From Streptomyces werraensis (lineage in GTDB: Bacteria; Actinomycetota; Actinomycetes; Streptomycetales; Streptomycetaceae), in the NCBI GenBank assembly GCA_014656175.1, contig BNBX01000002.1, positions 562,776 to 626,775 on the forward strand: a DNA stretch of 64,000 nt. Direction: 5' to 3'. Below the pieces are notes generated by a model. The model saw nothing but the letters and a program-made list of their open reading frames with translations, had not been told where the DNA came from and searched no databases. Shown here piece by piece: positions 34,914 through 43,918 of the stretch. A program made the position numbers and the translations under genes. Every line of letters begins with the position of its first letter. The first letter of the stretch is position 1.

Positions 34914-35807
34914 ATGACCGATCTGGTCATCCGCACGCTCTCCGCGAGCGACGCCCACCTGTTCGACGCGCTCCCCGACCCGCTGGGCGCCCGCGAGGCC
35001 CACCGGCGTACCCGCTTCCGCCCCGACTGGAAACGCGTCGCCCTGCGCGACGGCGAGGTCGTGGCACGCGGGGCGTGGTGGGGCGGGCCCGACGACCCGG
35101 AACCCGTCAACATCAACTGGTTCGACGTGGCCGAGGGCGAGGAGGAGGCAGGAGCCGAACTTCTGCGCTCCGCACCCCGGCAGGTCGAACTCGAGATCAA
35201 CCTGCCCGGCGGCCGGCGCGACGACCCCGTCGTGCGCGCAGCCGCCGAGGCACGCTTCACCGCCGCACGCGCCGCCGGCTACGAACTCCTGGTGGAACGC
35301 CTCCTGTACCGCTGGACCCCGCAGAGCGGCCTGCCCGAGCGCCCCGGACGCCTGAGCTTCCGCACCGAACCCGACGACACCGTCTTCTTCGACGCGCTGC
35401 GCCGCATCCACTCGGCGACCCTTGACGCCCACGCGCTCAAGGCGATCGAGGAGGGCGGCCCCGACCGGGCGGCCCAGGAGGAACTCGACTTCCTCCACTG
35501 GTGCCCGTCCCCACGCGAGTGGTGGCGGACCGCCCACACGCCGGACGGCGCCCTGGCCGGCATCCACATCCCGGCCCACAACCCCTCCGGCCCGACGATC
35601 GGCTTCATCGGAGTCGTCCCGGAACACCGCGGCCGCGGCTACGCCTTCGACCTGCTCGTGGAATGCACGCGCCATCTGGTCGAACAGGGCGCGGAGTTCG
35701 TCAGCGCGGCAACGGACCGGGGCAACGTCCCGATGGCCGCGTGCTTCGCCAAGGTCGGCTTCCCGGTCGTCGGCGAACGCATCAACTTCCACCCGACGAC
35801 CGCATAG
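34914..35807 (+). CDS. GNAT family acetyltransferase (two-lobed)
   Basis: This encodes 297 residues. The C-terminal half (~195-297) is a standard GNAT domain with IGFIGVVPEHRGRGYAFDLL (acetyl-CoA loop) and the late MAACFAKVGFPVVGER. The N-terminal half (LVIRTLSASDAHLFDALPDP...) resembles a degenerate second GNAT lobe, an arrangement seen in larger Streptomyces acetyltransferases. The ATG at 34914 has GGAGGA upstream. The substrate is unknown. It is followed by a strong terminator. Confidence 0.87.
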   Translation: MTDLVIRTLSASDAHLFDALPDPLGAREAHRRTRFRPDWKRVALRDGEVVARGAWWGGPDDPEPVNINWFDVAEGEEEAGAELLRSAPRQVELEINLPGGRRDDPVVRAAAEARFTAARAAGYELLVERLLYRWTPQSGLPERPGRLSFRTEPDDTVFFDALRRIHSATLDAHALKAIEEGGPDRAAQEELDFLHWCPSPREWWRTAHTPDGALAGIHIPAHNPSGPTIGFIGVVPEHRGRGYAFDLLVECTRHLVEQGAEFVSAATDRGNVPMAACFAKVGFPVVGERINFHPTTA

Positions 35808-35815
35808 GGGAACGA

Positions 35816-35857
35816 CTCCGGGCGGCGCCCGCAGAGTGATGCGGGCGCCGCCCGGAG
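35816..35857. terminator. Strong bidirectional terminator hairpin
   Basis: A perfect 17-bp stem (35816-35832 with 35841-35857) encloses the loop AGAGTGAT. It lies between the stop of the GNAT gene and the stop of the convergent large gene at 35951, about nine bases after the former. Confidence 0.8.
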
Positions 35858-35950
35858 CGACGTCGTCGGCAAGGAAAGCGAAAGAACTCGTTTCAGGAAG
35901 GAGTTGAGAAGGAAGCCCTTTCATGGCCTTGCCGTGGACCACGCTAGCAC

Positions 35951-38119
35951 TCAGTCCGGGATGAGGTCGCGAAGATTTCCGCGGGTGACGACGACGGAGT
36001 CCGGGTGCAGTCCCTCGGGACGTTCGAGACCGACGTACGTGACGGGCTCGTCCGGCACCGCCTTGCCGTCCCACAACTCCACGGCCGTGGCACCGGCCAT
36101 CAGGCCCGTCAGGTACCGCACCGTCAGGTACTCGCGCTCCACGACGGCGCGCACCACCTTGGACACCGACACCTGGTTCTCCTCCACCCGGTTGGCCGAG
36201 GAGATGCCTCTCAGGTACAGGTGGAGCCACTTCGCGTGCCACCGGCCGTCGTCGTCCCGCCGGAACACCAGCGGCAGCGCCACCCGGCCCGCGCCGCGCA
36301 GGTCCGACTTCATGCGCACCGTGCGCGGCTCGAACGGCCGGCCCTTCTGCTCGCCGTCGCGCAGCATGAAACCGAAGAACGACTCCTCGATCTCCTCGAA
36401 GCCCTCGCCGGAGAAGATGTTGACCTGCGGAACGACGAAGGTGCTGCGTACCCGGCCCAGCGACAGCTCGATGAACTCCGAGGCCCCGTCGGGCGCCTCG
36501 GTGACATCTCCCGAGTGCACGCCCGCGACGGTCCTGAGCGAGGTGTAGGACAGCCAGGAGTCGGTGCTGTAGTCGGTGCGCAGGAGCAGCGCCGAGAGGT
36601 CGTAGTCGGTCCGCTCCGCGGCCTCCTTCCAGTACACGAAGAAGCGCAGCCGCTCCCCGTCGACCGCCGAGACCGACCCCCGCGGCAGCACCCCGAGTCC
36701 TGCCGCGGCGGCCCTGCCGGTGAGCGGGAGTGCCACGTCGAGGACGTCGGGGTCGAGCAGCAGCCGGCCCGGGACGGGGAGCCTGCGGCGTATCTCGGCG
36801 TCGAGGGCGGCGACGAGACGGTCGCGGTCGGCCGCGGGTACCGGCGGCCGGGCGTCGGGAGCGACCCACCCCCGGCCCCGCCGGTTGACGAAGATCCGCG
36901 GCTCGCCGGTCTCCCTCTCCCGGTTCTGCAGGTGCTCACGGACCGACAGCACGACCCGGCCGGAGACCCGTGGAGCGACCCGGACCGCCGCGGCCACCAC
37001 CGCATCCCTCTCCTCCTGGCCGGAGGCGATACGCAGCAGGAGGTCCAGGGCGCGGAACAGCTTGCCCGGCGCGGACTCCAGCAGCCGTACCGCACCGCGT
37101 ACGTCGTACGCGTCGAGCAGCCTCTCGAGCCGGCTTTCGAAGGACCGCGCCTCCTTCTCCCCTCGGGCCACGGCGAACACCTCGGCCGCGTGCGGCCAGC
37201 GAGGGTACTCGTGCGGATGGAGCCGCTCACCGAGCCGCTTGAAGGGCTCGCTGTGCGCGTGCACGTCGGCCAGCTTGCCGGGGTTCGCCGCGACCACGGC
37301 GTCGAGGCCCGCGAGCAGGGCACGGCGGACCGGCCGGGGCAGGGGACCGAACCGGGTCGGCTCCTGCAGCGTCACGTCGCCGCCCGACAGCGCGCAGGCG
37401 AGGCGCAGCACGTCGGTGACGGTGTCGAGCAGAAGGTCCGCGCCGGCCATGAGACGCGCCTCGTTGACGACGGCCCGGTTCTCCCGGACCGGGATCGACT
37501 CGGGCTGCGGTCCCAGCGCGCACCGGCCGGCGAGGGTCCTGAGGTCGCTCAGGTGTTCCTCGCCCAGCGGCGTCGTGCTGCCGGCCAGGGCCAGGTAGAG
37601 GCCGGTGAGTTCGTCGTCCAGGTTCCGCCCCAGGTGCAGGACGGTCACCCGGTCGCCCGCCGAGGCGATCAGCTCGTCGTGCGCCGCGAGCAGCTGCTCG
37701 TAGGTGTGCTGGTAGCGGCCGTACGCGGGGAGGGTGAGCAGGTTCAGCACCCCGCGCGACAGCTGCCTCAGCACGCCCTCGTGCGAGGCGTCGTCGTCGA
37801 GCGCCTTCCTCACGCAGCTGACCCAGAACTCCTCGGTGTCCGGCACATTGGCCGGGAACTCGATGAAGTACGCGTTGTGCCGGACGTGGTCGCCCACCAT
37901 CTCGCCCACCGTCCGCAGGGTCCGCCGGGCGGTGTGCACGACCGCGGCCTCGGACAGCCCGGACAGCCGCTCCAGCAGCTCCGCCGAGAGCTTGAAGCCC
38001 ACGGACATCAGCGCAGCGTCGAACTGCCGTGCGGCGGCGGCGCCGTTCCCGGCGGAGCCTTCAGGGGAGGGGACGCGGTGGGTGTGCCGGATGACCAGTG
38101 ATGCGAGACCGTGCGTCAT
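35951..38119 (-). CDS. Large TerD-like stress protein of the SCO0854/MXAN_6230 type, without RING
   Basis: This encodes a 722-residue cytoplasmic protein. Residues ~1-420 are mostly helical, with no motif I can name. IFVNRRGRGWVAPDARPP (~414) starts a middle part, and the last ~250 residues look like a TerD fold: LRFFVYWKEAAERTDYDLSA, SYTSLRTVAGVHSGD, FIELSLGRVRS and IFSGEGFEEIEESFFGFMLR. TerD proteins bind calcium and belong to tellurite/stress membrane-associated complexes. Related large proteins carry a Cys-rich RING; none is visible here. The ATG at 38119 is chosen, with a weak ribosome-binding site; a GTG at 38155 is possible. No other ter gene is adjacent. Confidence 0.6.
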   Translation of the reverse strand: MTHGLASLVIRHTHRVPSPEGSAGNGAAAARQFDAALMSVGFKLSAELLERLSGLSEAAVVHTARRTLRTVGEMVGDHVRHNAYFIEFPANVPDTEEFWVSCVRKALDDDASHEGVLRQLSRGVLNLLTLPAYGRYQHTYEQLLAAHDELIASAGDRVTVLHLGRNLDDELTGLYLALAGSTTPLGEEHLSDLRTLAGRCALGPQPESIPVRENRAVVNEARLMAGADLLLDTVTDVLRLACALSGGDVTLQEPTRFGPLPRPVRRALLAGLDAVVAANPGKLADVHAHSEPFKRLGERLHPHEYPRWPHAAEVFAVARGEKEARSFESRLERLLDAYDVRGAVRLLESAPGKLFRALDLLLRIASGQEERDAVVAAAVRVAPRVSGRVVLSVREHLQNRERETGEPRIFVNRRGRGWVAPDARPPVPAADRDRLVAALDAEIRRRLPVPGRLLLDPDVLDVALPLTGRAAAAGLGVLPRGSVSAVDGERLRFFVYWKEAAERTDYDLSALLLRTDYSTDSWLSYTSLRTVAGVHSGDVTEAPDGASEFIELSLGRVRSTFVVPQVNIFSGEGFEEIEESFFGFMLRDGEQKGRPFEPRTVRMKSDLRGAGRVALPLVFRRDDDGRWHAKWLHLYLRGISSANRVEENQVSVSKVVRAVVEREYLTVRYLTGLMAGATAVELWDGKAVPDEPVTYVGLERPEGLHPDSVVVTRGNLRDLIPD

Positions 38120-38182
38120 CCGGCGATGGTCGCAGAGGTGTATGAACCGGCGCACCGGAGTTTTCGTACGCTCCCGGGGGCG

Positions 38183-39145
38183 TCACACGGACGCCGGCAG
38201 CGAAGTCCCCGTCTCCGCCGCCAGAGCGGCGAGCAGCCAGTCATGGGCTGTTCCGGGTGTCGGTTCCGGCCGTCGGCCCGGCTCGGTGACGACCTCGGCC
38301 ACCAGCTCCCAGTACCGGTCGAGCCGCGGGTCCACCGCGAGCTGCCTGGCCAGTCCGCGACGGAACCGCTCGCCGTCCCGCACGCCGTAGGCGCTCGTGT
38401 ACGCGTCGACGAAGCAGTCCAGCGCCTCACCGGGCCGCGGGTCCCGGCCTCGCCGCATCTGGACGCCCGCCAGCTCGTACGCCTCCGCGAGCCCCGCGTA
38501 CAGCACGGCGGCACCCCGCGCGCTGACCGTCCGGTGCGCCTCCGGACGGGGCTGCGCGCCGTCCGGACACGGGCCCCGCGTGAGGGCGTTGAGGCGGGCG
38601 AAGGCTAGGACCTGGGCGGGAGCGGGGTCCTCCGGCGGCTGGGGCACCGCGACGTCCAGGAACGCGTCGACGGAGCGGCGGGGCATCCGGGGCGGAAGCC
38701 AGCCGCGCCAGAACCGGACCAGCGGGGCCGTGCTGGGCGGGACGGGCAGGTCCCCGAGCAGTCGAAGCCGGTCGGCCCGCTCGCCGGGAGCGGACTCCTG
38801 GACCAGACGGAGCGCCGCCTCCCTCCAGCGCAACGCCCTCTTCTCGTCGCCGAGTTCGCGCAGTCGCTGTGCGACCGCGCCTTCCAGTGCCTCCCCCGTG
38901 CCGTCGGCCGCGTCCTCCTCGTCGAGGACCCACCGCACCTCCGGGACCGAGAGGCCGAGCGCGCGCAGGGAGCGGATCAGGCGGAGCCTGTCGAGCGCGT
39001 CGGAGCCGTACCGCCGGTGCCCGCCGGCGCTACGGGTCTCCGGCAGCAGACCGCCGTCGGAGTAGAAGCGGACGGTCTTGACGGTGACGCCGGCCCGCGC
39101 GGCCAGCTCTCCGATGCCCCACAGCTCGTCGTACCTCGCGCGCAC
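38183..39145 (-). CDS. MerR family transcriptional regulator
   Basis: This encodes a 320-residue MerR protein. The N-terminal winged HTH reads IGELAARAGVTVKTVRFYSD then GGLLPETRSAGGHRRYG (~10-47), followed by the dimerisation helix. The C-terminal ~200 residues form a helical effector domain of a kind seen in Streptomyces MerR proteins, with no Cys metal site. The GTG at 39145 follows GAGGGAGG. It is divergent from the double alpha/beta hydrolase gene (92-base gap), which it probably controls. Confidence 0.9.
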   Translation of the reverse strand: MRARYDELWGIGELAARAGVTVKTVRFYSDGGLLPETRSAGGHRRYGSDALDRLRLIRSLRALGLSVPEVRWVLDEEDAADGTGEALEGAVAQRLRELGDEKRALRWREAALRLVQESAPGERADRLRLLGDLPVPPSTAPLVRFWRGWLPPRMPRRSVDAFLDVAVPQPPEDPAPAQVLAFARLNALTRGPCPDGAQPRPEAHRTVSARGAAVLYAGLAEAYELAGVQMRRGRDPRPGEALDCFVDAYTSAYGVRDGERFRRGLARQLAVDPRLDRYWELVAEVVTEPGRRPEPTPGTAHDWLLAALAAETGTSLPASV

Positions 39146-39237
39146 GCTTGAACCTCCCTCAGGGGGAGTTCCTACGGTACCGGCGACCGAGGGCCGGTGA
39201 TCGGGGCCGGACCGTCGAATCTCGAAGGGAAGGGTCC

Positions 39238-40755
39238 ATGACCGTATTCGTGTTGGTGCCGGGCATGTTCACCGGCGCGCATGTCTGGCAGGAGACAGTC
39301 GACCGCCTGACCGCGGCGGGCGCCGAGGCGCACGCGGTCCGTCCGAGCGGGATGGACGCTTCGCTCGGCCCGGCGCGCGAAGGCGTCGATCTGGAGGCCC
39401 ACATCGCGGACGTGGTCGCGGTGATCGACTCCGTCGGCGGGACCGGCAGGAAGGTCGTGCTGGTCGGCCACGACTACGGCATTCATCCGACGCTGGGCGC
39501 GGCCGACCGGAGGGCCGGACGCGTCGACCGGATCGTGTACCTGGACTCGGGCCTGCCGAGGAACGGCGTTCCCGCCGTGGCCGCGCTGCCCGACCGTTCG
39601 CTGCGCGACCGGACGGCCGCGACGGACGGCGAAGTGCTCCCGCCTCCGGCCACACCCGAGGACTGGCGCCGGTGGGGCAGTACCGAGGGCGTGCCCGGTC
39701 CGGCGTTGGACCGGCTCACGGCCCTGGCCGCGCCGCAGCCGATGGCAACCCTGCTCCAACCGCTCCGGCTGACCGGCGCGGTGGACTCGGTGCCCGTCTC
39801 CGGCGTGCTGTGCACCGGCAACGGGGCGAGCATCGAGATGGTCCAGATGATGGCGGACCGGGGCGACCCGGCGCTGCGGGCACTGGCCGATTCCCCGGCC
39901 ACCTTCTTCGAACTGCCCACCGGCCACTGGCCGATGCTCTCCCTTCCCGACGAACTGGCGGACGTCCTGCTGCGGGCCGCGGCCGGTGAGGGACACCGTC
40001 TGGTGCCCGCCGACGCGTCGGAACCGCCCGCGCACCTGCGTCCCTTCCTGCTGGACGTTCCCGAAGCCCCGCGGGAGCGGCACGGGAATGTCGACCTGTA
40101 CCTGCCCGAGGCCGAAGAGCCGCGCCCCGCGGTGCTGTTCGTGCACGGCGGCCCGGTCCCCGCCGAGGCCCGCCCCACACCGCGGGACTGGCCGACCCTG
40201 AGGGGCTACGCACACTGCGCCGCGGCGGGCGGCGCGGTGGCCGCCGTCGTCGACCACGGTCTCCACACCCTGGGCGACTACGAGCGGGCGGCCGCCGACG
40301 TCGCCGCCGCGATGGAGCGGGTGCGGGCCGATCCCCGCGTGGACGCGGGCCGGACCGCGCTGTGGTTCTTCTCGGGCGGCGGCCCGATCGCGGCCCGCTG
40401 GCTGGACGCGCCCCCGCCCTGGCTGCGCTGCCTGGCGGCCACCTACCCGGTGTTCGGACCGATGCCCGGCTGGGGACTGACCGACAGCCGCTTCGACCCG
40501 GCGCGCGCGGTGGCGAACGCAGGAGCTCTGCCCGTGGTCCTCACCCGCGTCGGACTGGAGACGCCCGCGATCGCCGCCACCGTCGAGGAGTTCCTCGCCT
40601 CGGCGAAGGAGTGCGGGGCGGACGTGGAAGTGGTCGAGGTGCCGCACGGTCATCATGCCTTCGAGACCGTCGACCCCACGGACGAGTCCCGCGACGCGGT
40701 GCGCCGTGCCGTGCGGGCGGTACTGGACCGTCTGTGGCGGCCCGGCCGGCGGTAG
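39238..40755 (+). CDS. Two-domain alpha/beta hydrolase fusion
   Basis: This encodes a 505-residue protein made of two alpha/beta hydrolase domains. Domain 1 (~1-240) has FVLVPGMFTGAHVWQETV (oxyanion region) and VGHDYG (~80), with Asp at the nucleophile position as in haloalkane dehalogenases and epoxide hydrolases, and a final GHWPML His. Domain 2 (~265-505) has AVLFVHGGPVPAE, a Ser nucleophile in WFFSGGGP (~378) and His in VPHGHHAFET (~470), resembling dienelactone hydrolases. The ATG at 39238 has AAGGGAAGGG upstream. The natural substrate is unknown; the MerR gene is divergent. Confidence 0.82.
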   Translation: MTVFVLVPGMFTGAHVWQETVDRLTAAGAEAHAVRPSGMDASLGPAREGVDLEAHIADVVAVIDSVGGTGRKVVLVGHDYGIHPTLGAADRRAGRVDRIVYLDSGLPRNGVPAVAALPDRSLRDRTAATDGEVLPPPATPEDWRRWGSTEGVPGPALDRLTALAAPQPMATLLQPLRLTGAVDSVPVSGVLCTGNGASIEMVQMMADRGDPALRALADSPATFFELPTGHWPMLSLPDELADVLLRAAAGEGHRLVPADASEPPAHLRPFLLDVPEAPRERHGNVDLYLPEAEEPRPAVLFVHGGPVPAEARPTPRDWPTLRGYAHCAAAGGAVAAVVDHGLHTLGDYERAAADVAAAMERVRADPRVDAGRTALWFFSGGGPIAARWLDAPPPWLRCLAATYPVFGPMPGWGLTDSRFDPARAVANAGALPVVLTRVGLETPAIAATVEEFLASAKECGADVEVVEVPHGHHAFETVDPTDESRDAVRRAVRAVLDRLWRPGRR

Positions 40756-40876
40756 GGCTCACGGGGCGACACGGCGCACCGGGGTGTGGGCGCCGGCACC
40801 GCGGGGGATGATGCGCAGCGTGTACGACTCGTACCGCCCGGAGGGCTCAAGACCTCGCGACCGGAGAGGGACACCT

Positions 40877-41677
40877 GTGCACGATCTCGCGGACTCCGTC
40901 GAATCGATGGAACAGCTCGCGGCCGTCTGGCGGACCATGGTGCTCGACCGCGATCCCGACGCGGACGTCCGTGACCTGCCCGGGATCGCCGTCCGCTGGG
41001 CCGACTGCCGGTTCGCCTTCTGGAACTGCGTCACCCTGACCGACGTCGGTGCGGGCGCCGACCTCCTCCAGCGGCGTCTGGAGGAAGCGGCGGAGATCAT
41101 GCGCGCGAAGAGCCGCCCGGGGTTCCTGTGGGTCTTCGAGGACCTCCTCGACGACGAGGCGCGCGCCGCGCTCGACACCGCCGCCGAGCAGGCCGGCCTC
41201 GCCTACGCCTTCCCCGGCACGGGCATGGCCGGTGACCTGCCGCCGCTCCCCGAACCGCACCACCCCGACCTGACGTTCCGGCGCGTGACCACCGAGGAGC
41301 ACCTGCGGGCCTACGCGGACATCAACTCCCGCGCCTACGGCTTCCCGCTCGAGGACGGCCGCGACGGACTCGCCGGCTCCACGCTGTGGAAGGACGGCGT
41401 CCACGCCTACCTGGGCTTACGCGACGGCACCCCCGTGGCCTGCGCCGCGACCGTGGAGGCGCGGGGCCGCGTGTTCGTCCTGCTCGTCGCCACCGATCCG
41501 CAGTGGCAGCGCCGGGGCTACGGCGAGGCGGTGACGCGCAAGGCCCTGCACGAGGGCATCCGCGCCACGGGAGCGACCCGCGCCACCCTGCACGCGACCG
41601 CCGCAGGCGCCCCCGTGTACCCCCGCATCGGCTTCGTCCCGAACTCCCCGATGCGCTTCTTCACCCCGGCGTCGTGA
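40877..41677 (+). CDS. GNAT family acetyltransferase with a TTA codon
   Basis: This encodes 266 residues. The C-terminal GNAT domain (~150-266) contains VFVLLVATDPQWQRRGYGEAV (acetyl-CoA site, ~197) and APVYPRIGF. The N-terminal ~130 residues resemble the companion lobe of two-lobed GNATs. I chose the GTG at 40877 because of GAGAGGG upstream. Codon 181 (41417-41419) is TTA, read by the bldA tRNA in Streptomyces, so translation may be confined to late growth. It lies 121 bases after the hydrolase and may be expressed with it. Confidence 0.85.
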   Translation: MHDLADSVESMEQLAAVWRTMVLDRDPDADVRDLPGIAVRWADCRFAFWNCVTLTDVGAGADLLQRRLEEAAEIMRAKSRPGFLWVFEDLLDDEARAALDTAAEQAGLAYAFPGTGMAGDLPPLPEPHHPDLTFRRVTTEEHLRAYADINSRAYGFPLEDGRDGLAGSTLWKDGVHAYLGLRDGTPVACAATVEARGRVFVLLVATDPQWQRRGYGEAVTRKALHEGIRATGATRATLHATAAGAPVYPRIGFVPNSPMRFFTPAS

Positions 41678-41779
41678 TCCGGCGGACCGGCGGTGGGCGC
41701 CGGTGCGACGGCCGCTGGTACGCCCGCTCGGTCCACTGACGTCGTGACCCGCGCGTGCACATCTTCCTGGACGGGTCGC

Positions 41780-42988
41780 CTACTGCCGGTACCCGCTCAG
41801 GAACCGCCCGATCCGGCCGATCGCCGCCTCCAGGTCCTCCGCGTGGGGGAGCGTGAGGATGCGGAAGTGGTCGGGGGATGGCCAGTTGAAGCCGGTGCCC
41901 TGGACCACCTGGATCTTCTCCCGGAGCAGCAGGTCCAGGACGAACTTCTCGTCGTCGTGGATCCTGTGCACCTTGGGGTCGAGACGGGGGAACGCGTACA
42001 GCGCGCCCTTCGGTTTCACGCAGCTCACGCCCGGGATCTCGTTCAGCTTCTCCCAGGCCACGTCCCGCTGCTCGCGCAGCCTGCCGCCCGGGGCGGTGAG
42101 GTCCCGGATGGACTGCCGGCCGCCCAGCGCGGCCTGGATGGCGTACTGCGCGGGCGCGTTGGCGCACAGCCGCATCGACGCCAGCATGGTCAGACCCTCG
42201 AGGTAGTCCTTCGCGTGCTGCTTCGGGCCGGTCACCACCAGCCAGCCCGAGCGGAACCCCGCCACGCGGTACGTCTTCGACAGGCCGCAGAAGGTCAGCA
42301 CGACCAGGTCGGGGGCGAGCGCGGCGGCCGAGTGGTGCACGGCGTCGTCGTACAGGATCTGGTCGTAGATCTCGTCCGCGAAGACCATCAGGCCGTGCCG
42401 GCGGGCCAGATCGAGGATCCCCTCGACGACCTCCTTCGGATACACCGCGCCCGTCGGGTTGTTGGGGTTGATGACGACGACGGCCTTGGTGCGGTCGGTG
42501 ATCTTCGCGGCCATGTCGTCGAGGTCCGGGTACCAGTCGGACCGCTCGTCGCACAGGTAGTGCACCGCCTTGCCGCCCGCCAGGTTGGTCACTGCGGTCC
42601 ACAGGGGGAAGTCCGGTGCGGGGATGAGGACTTCGTCGCCGTCCTCCAGCAGCGCCTGCACCGCCATCGACACCAGCTCGGAGACGCCGTTGCCGAGGAA
42701 CACGTCGTCGACGTCGACCTCCAGGCCGAGCGTCTGGTAGCGCTGGGCCACCGCGCGGCGGGCGGAGAGGATGCCGCGCGAGTCCGTGTAGCCGTGCGCC
42801 TGGGGGAGCATCCGGATCATGTCCTGGAGGATCTCCTCCGGCGCCTCGAAGCCGAACAGGGCCGGGTTGCCGGTGTTCAGGCGCAGCACGCTGTGCCCCG
42901 CCTCCTCCAGCGCGTTGGCGTGCTCGATCACCGGCCCGCGGATCTCGTAGCAGACCTCGCTGAGCTTGCTCGACTGCCGGAACTCCAT
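41780..42988 (-). CDS. PLP-dependent aminotransferase, AlaA-like (alanine transaminase type)
   Basis: This encodes a 402-residue class I aminotransferase. It shows the substrate region LRLNTGNPALFGFEAP (~36), HGYTDSRGILSARRAVAQRY (~65-84), NPNNPTGAVYP (~170), DEIYDQILYD (~200) and the PLP Lys in FCGLSKTYRVAGFRSGW (~233). The arrangement matches AlaA/YfbQ enzymes that make alanine from pyruvate and glutamate. It is divergent from a probably leaderless HxlR gene with two palindromes between them. Confidence 0.93.
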   Translation of the reverse strand: MEFRQSSKLSEVCYEIRGPVIEHANALEEAGHSVLRLNTGNPALFGFEAPEEILQDMIRMLPQAHGYTDSRGILSARRAVAQRYQTLGLEVDVDDVFLGNGVSELVSMAVQALLEDGDEVLIPAPDFPLWTAVTNLAGGKAVHYLCDERSDWYPDLDDMAAKITDRTKAVVVINPNNPTGAVYPKEVVEGILDLARRHGLMVFADEIYDQILYDDAVHHSAAALAPDLVVLTFCGLSKTYRVAGFRSGWLVVTGPKQHAKDYLEGLTMLASMRLCANAPAQYAIQAALGGRQSIRDLTAPGGRLREQRDVAWEKLNEIPGVSCVKPKGALYAFPRLDPKVHRIHDDEKFVLDLLLREKIQVVQGTGFNWPSPDHFRILTLPHAEDLEAAIGRIGRFLSGYRQ

Positions 42989-43011
42989 GCGCCCCTCCGG
43001 TTTCTGGTGTT

Positions 43012-43047
43012 ACTTGGTTTTACCAAGTGGCTGCTTGGAAAGTCCAA
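43012..43047. promoter_or_regulatory. Two palindromes and promoter between aminotransferase and HxlR genes
   Basis: ACTTGG-TTTTA-CCAAGT (43012-43028) is a perfect inverted repeat, and TTGGA-AAG-TCCAA (43035-43047) a second one. A promoter TTGGAA (43035) and TAGACT (43057), 16 bases apart, would start transcription at about 43069-43070, where the HxlR ATG lies. The sites are well placed for HxlR autoregulation. Confidence 0.55.
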
Positions 43048-43069
43048 CGACATGTCTAGACTGCGGGGC

Positions 43070-43696
43070 ATGCCACCTCGCCGAAGCTACGACCAGTACT
43101 GTTCCGCCGCCCGCGCGCTCGACGTCGTCGGCGACCGCTGGACCCTGCTGATCGTCCGGGAACTGCTGGCCGGGCCGCGCCGCTACACCGACCTGCACGC
43201 GGACCTGCCGGGCGTCAGCACGGACGTACTGGCCTCACGGCTGAGGGACATGGAACGCGACGGCCTGGCCACCCGCCGCCGCCTTCCGCCTCCCGGCGCG
43301 GCCTACGTCTACGAACTCACCGCGCGAGGGGGCGAGCTGCTGCCCGTCCTCCAGGCGCTCGGGGCGTGGGGCCAGGCGGAGCTGGGCGATCGTCGGCCGA
43401 CCGACGCGGTCCGCGCCCACTGGTTCGCCCTGCCGCTGCTGCGGGCGCTGGAGGGGGAGGGGCTCGTCGAAGTACGCCTGGACGAGGGCTGCTTCCACGT
43501 CCACGCGGGCGCGGCCGGCAGCCCCGTCTACGGCGACGGCCCCGCCCCCGCCGACCCGGACGCGGTCCTCACCCTCGACACGCCCACGTGCATCGCCCTC
43601 GGCCGAGGCGACCTGTCCCTCCCGGAGGCGATCCGGGACGGCCGCGTCGAGGTGACGGGCGACAGCCCGCTGGCCAAGCAGCTCAGGGAGTCGTGA
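43070..43696 (+). CDS. HxlR family regulator with a C-terminal extension
   Basis: This encodes a 208-residue protein. The N-terminal ~100 residues are an HxlR winged helix (YDQYCSAARALDVVGDRWTL, then STDVLASRLRDMERDGLATR). The C-terminal ~100 residues (ADPDAVLTLDTPTCIALGRG...AIRDGRVEVTGD) resemble the SCP2/sterol-carrier-like domain found in such larger HxlR proteins. Translation probably starts at the ATG at 43070 on a leaderless transcript; an ATG at 43052 is the alternative. It likely controls itself and the divergent aminotransferase. Confidence 0.85.
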   Translation: MPPRRSYDQYCSAARALDVVGDRWTLLIVRELLAGPRRYTDLHADLPGVSTDVLASRLRDMERDGLATRRRLPPPGAAYVYELTARGGELLPVLQALGAWGQAELGDRRPTDAVRAHWFALPLLRALEGEGLVEVRLDEGCFHVHAGAAGSPVYGDGPAPADPDAVLTLDTPTCIALGRGDLSLPEAIRDGRVEVTGDSPLAKQLRES

Positions 43697-43715
43697 GGGC
43701 CAGGCCCCCTGGCCC
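43697..43715 (+). terminator. Terminator hairpin after the HxlR gene
   Basis: GGGCCAGG and CCTGGCCC form an 8-bp stem with a three-base loop directly after the stop codon. It probably ends the HxlR transcript; the remaining ~200 bases to the next gene hold no recognisable feature. Confidence 0.45.
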
Positions 43716-43918
43716 CCACATGTGCGCCGTCAGCGCCTTCGGTGTCCTCACCGCCGGTGAACTGCGCCGGGCCGGCGTCAGGTCCGGACCGGTGGACGCG
43801 GCCACATGAGGGGGTGCACCGCAACTTCGACAGGGCCCGTCTGCGGGGCTACCTTCGCCTGGTCCCGGGCGAGTCCACGCCCAGGTGCACCCCTCGAAGC
43901 CCCTGCCAAGGGAGACGC

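Noticed and set aside
36005..38101. 698-codon open frame opposite the TerD-like gene
   Set aside because: Typical antisense shadow in high G+C DNA with no recognisable domain; the minus-strand product has TerD-like motifs.
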